Part shown: positions 24,114 to 31,939 of the stretch, piece by piece
How positions within the stretch are numbered: the stretch's first letter is position 1
Layout of the letters: every line of letters begins with the position of its first letter
Origin: an uncultured Bacilli bacterium
GTDB taxonomy: Bacteria > Bacillota_I > Bacilli_A > RF39 > UBA660
Assembly (NCBI GenBank): GCA_947623925.1
Contig: CANQID010000011.1
Location: 1-35,001 of the forward strand
DNA: 35,001 nt
Direction: 5' to 3'
The notes under the pieces: model-generated
The model's database searches: none
What the model saw: the letters and a program-made list of their open reading frames with translations, nothing else
Told to the model about the DNA's origin: nothing
Position numbers and translations under genes: made by a program

Positions 24114-26240
24114 ATGATGACTGTAATGGAATATGCAGAAGATATGAATAAAAAAATAGAAGAAATATTAAATGCTTGCAAAAGTTTAAATATTAATGTT
24201 TCTAATGACTCTGATTTATTATCAGATGAAGACATAACTATATTAGATGGTTATTTTGCTTCAGACAATATAAATGAAAATGATGAAAATTATGATGAAT
24301 ATATTGATGAAGAAATAGATGAAATAGTAGAAGATATAAAAGATACAAAAAAAATAGATGTAGACAATTCTATTTCAAAACAAAAATTGAAAAAGAAAAA
24401 TGATATAAATAAAAATAAAAAAGATTTTGCTCAAAAGAAAAAAGAAATGTATAAAAACAAGAAAAAACTTATATCAAATGCTCCAACTAATAATAGTAAT
24501 ATTGTTTTATACACTGAAAATATGTCTATAGGTGCTTTAGCACATGAATTAGGTGTACCAGCTGCAGAAATAGTAAAAAAATTATTTTCACAAGGATTAA
24601 TGGTTACTATAAATACACCAATAGGTTATGAAAATGCAGAAATACTTGTACTTGATTATGATAAAGAATTAAAAAGAAAAGAAAGTGCAGATGTTACAAA
24701 TTTTGAACAGTTTGAAATAGTCGATTTAGAAAAAGATTTAGTTAAAAGACCACCTGTTGTAACAATAATGGGACATGTAGATCATGGAAAAACAACATTG
24801 TTAGATACTATTAGAAAATCAGATGTTGCATCTACTGAAGCAGGTGGAATAACACAAGCTATAAGTGCATACCAAGTAAAGCATAATAATGAAATTATAA
24901 CATTTATAGATACACCAGGGCATGCTGCATTTACGGAAATGAGAGCAAGAGGTGCTTCTATTACTGATATAGTAATAATAATAGTTGCTGCAGATGATGG
25001 AGTTATGCCGCAAACAAGAGAAGTTGTTGATCATGCTAAAGCAGCTAATGTTCCAATAATAGTTGCTATAAATAAAATAGACAAACCAGGTGCAAATCCA
25101 GAAAAAGTTATGACCGAATTATCTGAATTAGGTCTTACTCCAGAAGAATGGGGTGGAGAAACTTTATATAATAAAATTTCTGCAAAACAAGGTATAGGAA
25201 TAAATGAATTGTTAGATAATATACTTTTAATATCAGAATTAAAAGAATATAAAGCAAATCCTAATAGATATGCTGTTGGAACAGTAATAGAGTCAAGGCT
25301 TGATAAGCATTTAGGTCCAATTGTTACAGTATTAATACAAAATGGTACTTTAAGAATAGGAGATCCTATAGTAGTTGGAAATGCTTATGGAAAAATTAGA
25401 ACACTTAAAAATTCAAATAATGAAGATATTACAAATGCTTTACCTAGCCAACCTGTTGAAATAACAGGTATAAATGAAGTACCAATAGCTGGAGATAAAT
25501 TTATGGCGTTTGAATCCGAAAAACAAGCAAGAGCTATAGGTGAAGAAAGAAAAATGCAAGCTAAATTAAAAGAAAATACAAGTAAAACTGCCCTTACTTT
25601 AGATGCATTATTTTCTAAAATACAAGAAGGTATTAAAGAAATAAATATAATAATTAAAGCAGATGTAAATGGTAGTAGTGAAGCAGTTAAAAATTCACTT
25701 GAAAAAATAGAAGTAGAAGGTGTTAAAGTAAATGTAATAAGAAGTAGTGTTGGTGCGATAACTGAAGGCGATATAGTACTTGCTAAAGCATCAGATGCTA
25801 TAATTATTGGATTTAATGTTAGACCTAATAATTCTATAAAAGATTATGCAGAAGAACAAGGTGTTGAAATAAGGCTTTATGATATTATATATAAAGTAGT
25901 AGAAGACATGGAAGCAGCAATGAAAGGTCTTCTTGATCCTGAATATGAAGAAAATATTTTAGGAAGTGCAGAAATAAGACAATTATTCAAATTTTCTAAA
26001 GTAGGAACTATAGCTGGATCTTATGTTGTTGATGGAATTATTAAAAGAGATTCTAAAGCTAGAGTAATAAGAGATGGAATTGTAATTTATGATGGAAACA
26101 TTGGTTCAGTTCAAAGAGAAAAAGATTCTGTTAAGGAAGTAAAAAAAGGATTAGAATGTGGAATTACTATAGAAAACTTTAACGATATTAAAGTTGGAGA
26201 CATAATTGAATCTTATGAAATGGTAGAAAAGGAAAGATAG
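24114..26240 (+). CDS. infB: Translation initiation factor IF-2
   Basis: The 708-residue GTPase delivers initiator tRNA to the 30S subunit. After a short, acidic, lysine-rich N-domain (to about residue 110), the G-domain has GHVDHGKTT, DTPGH and NKID; domains II-IV follow. The start is ATG 24114 (or 24117), 7 nt after TAGGAGG; the in-frame GTG 24105 lies inside that site. The terminator begins in the stop codon, so rbfA is transcribed separately, unlike in Bacillus. Confidence 0.96.
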   Translation: MMTVMEYAEDMNKKIEEILNACKSLNINVSNDSDLLSDEDITILDGYFASDNINENDENYDEYIDEEIDEIVEDIKDTKKIDVDNSISKQKLKKKNDINKNKKDFAQKKKEMYKNKKKLISNAPTNNSNIVLYTENMSIGALAHELGVPAAEIVKKLFSQGLMVTINTPIGYENAEILVLDYDKELKRKESADVTNFEQFEIVDLEKDLVKRPPVVTIMGHVDHGKTTLLDTIRKSDVASTEAGGITQAISAYQVKHNNEIITFIDTPGHAAFTEMRARGASITDIVIIIVAADDGVMPQTREVVDHAKAANVPIIVAINKIDKPGANPEKVMTELSELGLTPEEWGGETLYNKISAKQGIGINELLDNILLISELKEYKANPNRYAVGTVIESRLDKHLGPIVTVLIQNGTLRIGDPIVVGNAYGKIRTLKNSNNEDITNALPSQPVEITGINEVPIAGDKFMAFESEKQARAIGEERKMQAKLKENTSKTALTLDALFSKIQEGIKEINIIIKADVNGSSEAVKNSLEKIEVEGVKVNVIRSSVGAITEGDIVLAKASDAIIIGFNVRPNNSIKDYAEEQGVEIRLYDIIYKVVEDMEAAMKGLLDPEYEENILGSAEIRQLFKFSKVGTIAGSYVVDGIIKRDSKARVIRDGIVIYDGNIGSVQREKDSVKEVKKGLECGITIENFNDIKVGDIIESYEMVEKER

Positions 26241-26259
26241 AGTTTATACTCTATTTTTT
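26237..26259 (+). terminator. Terminator of the rimP-infB operon
   Basis: ATAGAGT (26237-26243), loop TTAT, ACTCTAT (26248-26254), then T-run. It overlaps the TAG of infB. Confidence 0.88.
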
Positions 26260-26271
26260 AAAAAAATTTTG

Positions 26272-26300
26272 TTGCTTTTAAAATATATATATGATAGAAT
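26272..26300 (+). promoter_or_regulatory. Promoter of the WG-repeat gene
   Basis: TTGCTT (26272-26277), 17 nt, TAGAAT (26295-26300). Confidence 0.5.
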
Positions 26301-26323
26301 ATTTGAAAAAAAGGAGAACATAT

Positions 26324-26701
26324 ATGGAAAATATCAATAAATATAACTTAAAAGAAGAATATTTAGTAATTTGTAATTTTAAAGAAGGATTGGCTAGAGT
26401 TTTAAATAAAGAAGGGTTATGGGGGTATATTGATAGTGAAGCAAAAGAGGTAATTGCTTGTCAATATAAAGGTTCATGTGATTTTCAAGGAGGACTTGCT
26501 AAAGTAAAAAATGAAGATAATTTATGGGCATTTATTGATAAAGAAGGAAAAGAAATAACTTCACATAAATATAAATATGTAACTGATTTTAAAGATGATT
26601 TATCTGTTGCTTTAACACAAGATAATGAGTTAAATTTTATAAATAAAGAAGTTTTATTAGAAAATAGTTTAGATAGTAAAAAAACAAAAGTTTTAAAGTA
26701 G
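26324..26701 (+). CDS. WG-repeat protein
   Basis: The 125-residue protein holds three WG-type repeats of about 30 residues: the first has GLWGYID, the second NLWAFID, and the third is degraded (ELNFIN). WG repeats are usually short beta units in cell-surface or other binding proteins. No signal peptide is visible, so it is probably cytosolic. The start ATG 26324 follows AAGGAGAA; the ATG at 26291 is in the promoter. Its function is not known. Confidence 0.75.
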   Translation: MENINKYNLKEEYLVICNFKEGLARVLNKEGLWGYIDSEAKEVIACQYKGSCDFQGGLAKVKNEDNLWAFIDKEGKEITSHKYKYVTDFKDDLSVALTQDNELNFINKEVLLENSLDSKKTKVLK

Positions 26702-26750
26702 ATAGTATAAGTTTTATTGCTTTAATGATGTTAGTTAATAAATGTAATTA

Positions 26751-26779
26751 AGTAGGAGTTGTGATACTCTACTTTTTTT
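26751..26779 (+). terminator. Terminator between the WG and unknown genes
   Basis: AGTAGGAGT (26751-26759) pairs with ACTCTACT (26766-26773) with one bulged G, then a T-run. Confidence 0.75.
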
Positions 26780-26801
26780 AGGACATATAAAAGGAGAACA
26801 A

Positions 26802-27053
26802 ATGAATACAAATATAAAAAGTAATAAAGATTTGATAATAAATTCATTAATTAATGGTATAAATGAATTAGAACAAATAACAGATGAACAGAAGGAAGCA
26901 ATCAAATTTGGTTTAAATCTTTTAAATTTACATAGAGATGTTACTGATGATGAATTTTTCGAGTTTCAAACTATTTGTCATGATAGTTATTTTGAAACAA
27001 CACCTGTTGAAGATTGCATAAAATTAGTAAAAACAAGTAATTATAAAAGTTAA
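26802..27053 (+). CDS. Small unknown protein
   Basis: The 83-residue acidic, helical protein has a good site AAAGGAGAA. No motif is recognised and no membrane segment is present. It lies directly after a terminator; its own promoter is not clear. Its 3' end abuts the rbfA promoter. Confidence 0.55.
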   Translation: MNTNIKSNKDLIINSLINGINELEQITDEQKEAIKFGLNLLNLHRDVTDDEFFEFQTICHDSYFETTPVEDCIKLVKTSNYKS

Positions 27054-27059
27054 TATATA

Positions 27060-27068
27060 TGGTATAAT
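27060..27068 (+). promoter_or_regulatory. Extended -10 box of rbfA
   Basis: TGG-TATAAT, with TTATAA (27041-27046) as a weak -35 at 16 nt. GAGGTGA (27075-27081) follows, so the leader is about 12 nt. Confidence 0.6.
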
Positions 27069-27086
27069 AAACTTGAGGTGAAACTT

Positions 27087-27428
27087 ATGAGCGTAAAAAT
27101 TGATAGAATTAATAGTAATTTAGTAAAAGAAATAAGCTATATTTTACAAACAGAAGTAAAAGACCAAGATATAAAATTTGTTACAATAACTGATTGTAGA
27201 GTAACAAATGACTTAAGCTTTGCTAAAGTATATTTTACAGTATTAAAAGAAGATAGAAAAAAAGAAACATTACAAGCATTAAAAAATGCAAGTGGATTTA
27301 TAAGACATGAACTTATGGATAGAGTAGATATAAGACATATTCCAGAACTTACATTTGTTTATGATGAATCTATAGAATATGGCAAAAAAATAGAAAATAT
27401 AATAGAATCTATACATGATGAAAATTAA
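27087..27428 (+). CDS. rbfA: Ribosome-binding factor A
   Basis: The 113-residue KH-fold protein helps mature the 30S subunit. Family motifs are RINSNLVKEISYIL, VTITDCRVTNDLSFAKVYFTV, FIRHELMDRVDIRHIPEL and FVYDESIEYGKKIE. The start is ATG 27087, after GAGGTGA; an in-frame GTG at 27078 lies in that site. It has lost cotranscription with infB. Confidence 0.94.
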   Translation: MSVKIDRINSNLVKEISYILQTEVKDQDIKFVTITDCRVTNDLSFAKVYFTVLKEDRKKETLQALKNASGFIRHELMDRVDIRHIPELTFVYDESIEYGKKIENIIESIHDEN

Positions 27429-27457
27429 TTGACATAAATTTATGTATATGTTATATT
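27429..27457 (+). promoter_or_regulatory. Promoter of the T-box transcript
   Basis: TTGACA (27429-27434), 17 nt, TATATT (27452-27457), with TGT before the -10 box. It directly follows rbfA. Confidence 0.75.
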
Positions 27458-27463
27458 TTAATT

Positions 27464-27674
27464 AGTAATTTATATAACGAAGAAAAGTTAGAAGTAATTA
27501 TTTAATTGGAAAAAAGAAAATTAGTGGTGGATGAAAACTAATCAATATTAAATAATGAAATACATACTTTGAGTTATAACGAAAACTCACGTTAAGAGTA
27601 AAAGTGCATAGAATTTCTATGAATTAAGGTGGTACCGCGGGAAAACTCGTCCTTAATTTGTAGGAATTTTTTTT
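27464..27674 (+). promoter_or_regulatory. T-box riboswitch, tyrosine-type specifier
   Basis: Stem I is clear: ATTATTTAAT-type pairing with its downstream complement, a distal element AATTAGTGGTGGATGAAAAC, and the base pairing of TATAAC with GTTATA. In the specifier loop, GAAA-TAC-ATACTTTGAG aligns with the glycine T-box GAAA-GGC-AU..., so the codon is TAC (27561-27563), tyrosine. The antiterminator bulge is GGTGGTACCGCGG (27628-27640). The terminator is an 18-bp stem (27612-27629 with 27651-27668, three wobbles) and a T-run to 27674. Uncharged tRNA-Tyr should open transcription. Downstream is a HAD gene, not tyrS. Confidence 0.92.
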
Positions 27675-27683
27675 GGAGGAATT

Positions 27684-28313
27684 ATGATAAAGAAAATAGT
27701 ATTTGATTTAGATAATACATTAATTATGTGGAAAAGTGAATATATAAGTGCTTTAAAAGAAACAATTGATGAATTTAATTTAAATAGTGATTTATTAGAA
27801 ATGAATGATATTATAGAAAAACTTGAAGTAAATCATGAAATATTATCAAAAGAAATATTATTAGAAGATATAAATAAAAAGTTTAACTTAAATTTAAATA
27901 TGGATTTTGTTAATACATTATTTAAAAAACAATCTTTGTTTGGACCTATAAATGATGAAGTAATAGATACATTAAAATATTTAAAAAATAAATATGAATT
28001 AGTAGTTTTAACAAACTATTTTAAAGAAGTACAAGTAGGTAGATTAAAACATGCAAAAATATATGAATATTTTAATAATGTATATTGTGGGGATGAAGTA
28101 AAAGTAAAACCTAATAAAGAAGCCTTTTTAACATCAATTTATCCAAATAAAATAGAAGAATGCATAGTAATAGGAGATAGACTAGATATGGATATTACAC
28201 CAGCTACAGAAATAGGTTTAAAGGCAATTGTAATAGATTATAAAAATGAGTTACCTAACAGTGATAAATATGTTAAAATAAAAAGTATAAGTGATTTAAA
28301 GGAAATTTTATAG
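27684..28313 (+). CDS. HAD-family phosphatase
   Basis: The 209-residue HAD-like hydrolase has motif I FDLDNTL (Asp nucleophile), motif II VVLTN, a Lys in VKVKPNK and motif IV IGDRLDMDI. It removes phosphate from a small metabolite, probably a sugar or nucleotide phosphate. It begins 10 bp after the T-box T-run, with GGAGGA as ribosome site, and is 9 bp from deoC. Pairing with deoC suggests nucleotide or sugar salvage, though the T-box specificity does not explain this. Confidence 0.85.
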   Translation: MIKKIVFDLDNTLIMWKSEYISALKETIDEFNLNSDLLEMNDIIEKLEVNHEILSKEILLEDINKKFNLNLNMDFVNTLFKKQSLFGPINDEVIDTLKYLKNKYELVVLTNYFKEVQVGRLKHAKIYEYFNNVYCGDEVKVKPNKEAFLTSIYPNKIEECIVIGDRLDMDITPATEIGLKAIVIDYKNELPNSDKYVKIKSISDLKEIL

Positions 28314-28322
28314 GAGGGGAAA

Positions 28323-28970
28323 ATGGAATTAAATAAATATATTGACCATACAAATTTAAAAATGGATGCAACTTTAAAAGATATAAAAAAATTATGTGAT
28401 GAGGCTATAAAATATAAATTTGCAACCGTATGTGTAAATCCTTGTTATGTAGAATATGCAAGCTCATTATTAAAAGACAGTAATATAGAAGTATGTGCAG
28501 TAGTAGGTTTTCCACTTGGAATGAATAAGACAATTACAAAAGAATATGAGGCTATAGCAGCAATAGAAGATGGTGCTTCTGAAATAGATATGGTTATAAA
28601 TGTAGGCGCTGTTAAAGACAATGATTATGACTATGTAAAACAAGAAATAGAAAGTGTAAGAGATGCTATAGATGGACATACATTAAAAGTAATAATCGAA
28701 ACCTCTTTATTAACAGATGATGAAATAATAAAATTAACTAAAATATGTAATGAAACGTTTGTAAATTTTATAAAAACTTCGACTGGATTTGGAAAAAGAG
28801 GAGCTAGTGTACATGATATACAATTAATTAATGAAAATAAAAATGAACTTTTAGAGATAAAAGCAAGTGGAGGAATAAAGACAGAAGAAGATGCATTAGA
28901 ATTAATTAATGCAGGTGCAAGTAGGATAGGCACAAGTTCTGGTGTTGAAATAATAAAAAATATAAATTAA
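28323..28970 (+). CDS. deoC: Deoxyribose-phosphate aldolase
   Basis: The 215-residue TIM-barrel lyase splits deoxyribose-5-phosphate into glyceraldehyde-3-phosphate and acetaldehyde. The Schiff-base Lys lies in FIKTSTGF, the second Lys in IKASGGI and the Asp in EIDMVINVG. N-terminal DHTNL and VVGFPLG are conserved. The ribosome site GGAGGGG is 5 nt from ATG. It is cotranscribed with the HAD gene, hence under the T-box. Confidence 0.95.
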   Translation: MELNKYIDHTNLKMDATLKDIKKLCDEAIKYKFATVCVNPCYVEYASSLLKDSNIEVCAVVGFPLGMNKTITKEYEAIAAIEDGASEIDMVINVGAVKDNDYDYVKQEIESVRDAIDGHTLKVIIETSLLTDDEIIKLTKICNETFVNFIKTSTGFGKRGASVHDIQLINENKNELLEIKASGGIKTEEDALELINAGASRIGTSSGVEIIKNIN

Positions 28971-29098
28971 TAATTGAAAAGATTTGATAATTAATTGTTA
29001 CATATCAATTTATGTAAATATCATAATATTTTATAAGTAAAAGAAATTGTCAAAATGAGTTTATATATATTAAGAAAATATTGCAAAGGAGATGAAAA

Positions 29099-30121
29099 AT
29101 GTTAGAAAGAGATTTTAAAGAAACTTTTGTAAATATAAAAAAAGAAATTATAAGTACTCAAACGCAAATATTAAGTGATGCAAATATTAGATTAATTAAT
29201 TTATATTTTAAATTAGGTAAAATTATAAATGATAATTCTAAATGGGGAGATAAATTTATTGATACATTAGAAGTGGAGTTAAAAATTGACTTTCCAAATA
29301 TAAAAGGTTTTTCGGCTAGAAATTTAAGAAGAATGAAAAAATTTTATCTTGAATATAAAGATGAAGAAATTTTGCCACCGGCAGTGGCAAAATTACCATG
29401 GACACATAATATTATGCTTATAGAAAAAATTAAAGATAAAAATAAAAGGTTTTGGTATGCTAATGAAGCTATTAATGGAAATTGGTCTAAAGTTATCTTG
29501 AATTATCAAATAGATACTAATTTGTATGAAAGAAAAGCATTACCGGATAAAAAAAACAATTTTAAAGATACTTTAGTAGAGCCTCAAAGTGATTTAGCAA
29601 ACGATTTACAAAAAGATCCATATATTTTTAATTTGCCACTTTTAAAGGAAAAGTACATTGAAAAAGAACTTGAAGAATCTATGGTTGAAAGAATACGAGA
29701 TGTATTATTAGAGTTAGGCACTGGATTTAGTTTTATAAGTAACCAATATAAATTAGTAGTTGATAATAAAGATTATTTTATTGATATGTTATTTTATCAT
29801 TTAAAACTTCATTGTTACATAGTTGTTGAACTAAAAGCAGTACCATTTAAACCAGACTTTATTGGACAACTTAATTTTTATTTAACTGCTTTGGATGAGC
29901 AAGTTAAAGATAAAACAGATGCACCTTCTATTGGGTTACTATTGTGTAAAAGCAAAGATAAATTGACAGTAGAATATTCATTAAAAGGAATTGATAAACC
30001 TATTGGAGTAAGTTCTTATGAAATATCAAAATATTTACCAAAAAATTTGGAAGAATTATTACCAACTGAAGAAGATATAAACCTTCATATTAATATAGAA
30101 GATAGTAATAAAAATAAATAA
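29099..30121 (+). CDS. DUF1016 (YhcG)-type protein with PDDEXK nuclease-like C-terminus
   Basis: The 340-residue protein has the N-terminal DUF1016 region (LINLYFKLGKIIND, SARNLRRMKKFYLEY, LPWTHNIMLI) and a C-terminal PDDEXK-like core (about 225-275: FIDMLFYHLKLHCYIVVELK, with Asp and Glu-x-Lys). Such proteins are found near restriction, defence or mobile loci and are predicted nucleases. The gene is bounded by gaps of about 130 and 180 bp. It interrupts the T-box to tyrS stretch, so it may be a late arrival. A GC-rich perfect hairpin lies at 29368-29394 within it. The substrate is unknown. Confidence 0.82.
   Translation: MLERDFKETFVNIKKEIISTQTQILSDANIRLINLYFKLGKIINDNSKWGDKFIDTLEVELKIDFPNIKGFSARNLRRMKKFYLEYKDEEILPPAVAKLPWTHNIMLIEKIKDKNKRFWYANEAINGNWSKVILNYQIDTNLYERKALPDKKNNFKDTLVEPQSDLANDLQKDPYIFNLPLLKEKYIEKELEESMVERIRDVLLELGTGFSFISNQYKLVVDNKDYFIDMLFYHLKLHCYIVVELKAVPFKPDFIGQLNFYLTALDEQVKDKTDAPSIGLLLCKSKDKLTVEYSLKGIDKPIGVSSYEISKYLPKNLEELLPTEEDINLHINIEDSNKNK
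29368..29394 (+). repeat. Perfect 11-bp inverted repeat inside the DUF1016 gene
   Basis: AATTTTGCCAC pairs with GTGGCAAAATT around CGGCA; the inner 9 bp and loop are GC-rich compared with the gene. It encodes ILPPAVAKL just before the conserved PWTHN. Confidence 0.75.
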
Positions 30122-30299
30122 TTGAAATTTAATAGAAAAAATAAATTGTTTTCAAATGTCTATGTTTTAAGCCTTATAGATTTATGAAAATACTATTAGT
30201 ATCTATTTAATAGAAAATTAAGAAGGAAAGTAATTAAAAATGAAAATGCTTTTAAGCATTACTAAATGTTGATAAAAAATATAGAGGAAGTGAAAATTA

Positions 30300-31529
30300 A
30301 TGACTTTATTTGAAGAATTAAAATGGAGAGGATTAATTAAAGATATTGCAGGGGAAGATATAGATAAAAAATTAAATGATGAAAAAATAGCATTTTATTG
30401 GGGTACTGATCCTACTGCAGATAGTTTACATATTGGACATTATTCATCATTAGTAACAGCCAAAAGACTTGCACTTGCAGGACATCATCCTATTTTATTA
30501 GTAGGTGGTGCAACAGGATTAATTGGTGATCCTAGACCTACTGCAGAAAGAGAAATAATATCTTTTGAGGATGTACAAAAAAATTTAGAAGGTATAAAAA
30601 AACAAGTAGAAAAAATATTAGATGGAAAAGCAGAGGTAGTAAACAACTATGATTGGATAAAACAATTTGATTTTATTACTTTTTTAAGAGATGTTGGAAA
30701 GTTTATAAATGTTAATTATATGTTAGATAAAGATATAATAAGTAGAAGATTAGAAACAGGAATAACATTTGCAGAATTTAGTTATACATTAATTCAGGGT
30801 TATGATTTTCTTCATTTATTTGAAGAAAAAAATTGTATTTTACAAGCCGCAGGTTCTGATCAATGGGGTAATATAACAACAGGTCTTGATTTAATAAAGA
30901 AAAAGACAGGGAAAGATGCATATGCTTTTACAATGCCACTTGTATTAGATGCAAATGGAAATAAATTTGGAAAATCTGAAGGTAATGCATTATGGTTAGA
31001 TAAGAATAAGACATCAAGTTATGAATTATATCAATATCTAATAAATAGTGATGATAAAATGGTTGAAAGTTATTTAAAAATATTTACCTTTTTAACTCCT
31101 GATGAAATAATAGAAATAATGAAAAAACATAATGAAGCACCACATTTAAGACTTGCTCAAAAAACTCTTGCTTATGAGATTATAAAAGATTTACATGGAG
31201 AAGATGAGGCTAATAAAGCAATAAAAATAAGTAATAGTTTATTTGATGGAAATATTAAAGATTTAAATTCAAATGAAATAATTGATTGTTTTAAAGATGT
31301 CCCTAGTTTTGAAATAGAAAAAGAATATAGTTTAATTGGCTTATTAGTAGAAAAAAATATTTGTTCAAGTAAAAGAGAAGCAAGAGAATTTTTAAATACA
31401 GGATCTATTTTAATTAATGGCGATAAAGTAACAGATGAGAATATGATTATTAATAAAAATATTGCAATAGATAATAAATTAGTAGTAATTAGAAGGGGTA
31501 AGAAAAAATATTATTTAGGAAAATTTTAG
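30300..31529 (+). CDS. tyrS: Tyrosyl-tRNA synthetase
   Basis: The 409-residue class I synthetase charges tRNA-Tyr. The HIGH motif reads HIGHYSS near residue 42, the KMSKS-equivalent is KFGKSEGN, and the C-terminal S4-like RNA-binding domain (REAREFLNTGSILINGDKV) ends the protein. The start ATG 30300 has GAGGAAG upstream. In many Firmicutes a Tyr T-box lies directly before tyrS; here the leader 30122-30299 has none (no TGGnACCGCG), only a small palindrome at 30245-30260. Confidence 0.96.
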   Translation: MTLFEELKWRGLIKDIAGEDIDKKLNDEKIAFYWGTDPTADSLHIGHYSSLVTAKRLALAGHHPILLVGGATGLIGDPRPTAEREIISFEDVQKNLEGIKKQVEKILDGKAEVVNNYDWIKQFDFITFLRDVGKFINVNYMLDKDIISRRLETGITFAEFSYTLIQGYDFLHLFEEKNCILQAAGSDQWGNITTGLDLIKKKTGKDAYAFTMPLVLDANGNKFGKSEGNALWLDKNKTSSYELYQYLINSDDKMVESYLKIFTFLTPDEIIEIMKKHNEAPHLRLAQKTLAYEIIKDLHGEDEANKAIKISNSLFDGNIKDLNSNEIIDCFKDVPSFEIEKEYSLIGLLVEKNICSSKREAREFLNTGSILINGDKVTDENMIINKNIAIDNKLVVIRRGKKKYYLGKF

Positions 31530-31537
31530 GAGGATTT

Positions 31538-31777
31538 ATGTACGATAATAAAAAATTTGAAATTGAAGAAAAGGTAATAGAATTAAATGAATTAGTAGAT
31601 GATTCTAATATTACACTTACAGAAAAAGAAGATATAAAAAATGTTCTTAAAAATGCAGAATCAATTATAAATGGAAGATATGATTCTATGGATTATGTTA
31701 TACAAGAAAATCAAATTGATCAATGTTTAAATTCACTCAATAACATGATTAAAAGACTTAAAATAAGAAAAAAATAA
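31538..31777 (+). CDS. Small unknown protein in operon with tyrS
   Basis: The 79-residue protein is predicted to be all helix, with heptad-like Leu/Ile and a basic end, possibly coiled coil. AGGAGG overlaps the tyrS stop region, and a terminator follows, so it is the last gene of a tyrS unit. No known family is recognised. Confidence 0.65.
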   Translation: MYDNKKFEIEEKVIELNELVDDSNITLTEKEDIKNVLKNAESIINGRYDSMDYVIQENQIDQCLNSLNNMIKRLKIRKK

Positions 31778-31802
31778 TCGATGCTAAATATCGATTTTTT
31801 TT
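31776..31802 (+). terminator. Terminator after the tyrS unit
   Basis: AATCGAT with ATCGATT around GCTAAAT, then eight T; it starts in the stop codon. Confidence 0.85.
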
Positions 31803-31852
31803 GTAAAGAAAATGTATTTGTTGATAAAAATAAAAATTTTTTTTAAATTATA

Positions 31853-31939
31853 TGCTATACTTAACATAGGGCTTCTATCTATGGTAAGTAAACGGATAAG
31901 GATAAAGTCTACAATATAAAAATTATAAGGAGGAAATGT
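31853..31939 (+). promoter_or_regulatory. Promoter and structured leader of the DUF5684-like gene
   Basis: TGC-TATACT (31853-31861, extended -10) starts a leader near 31868. CATAG/CTATG pairing and ATAG/CTAT alternatives exist at 31865-31883. A 12-codon ORF begins at ATG 31881 (MVSKRIRIKSTI) and ends at 31919. I could not match it to a known riboswitch. AAGGAGG at 31927-31933 serves the next gene. Confidence 0.4.

Noticed and set aside
30122-30299. Second T-box directly before tyrS
   Set aside because: No TGGnACCGCG core and no terminator with a T-run; only a short palindrome at 30245-30260.
31868-31919. Purine or preQ1 riboswitch
   Set aside because: A TCTAC segment and a hairpin are present, but the conserved joining regions of those classes are absent.
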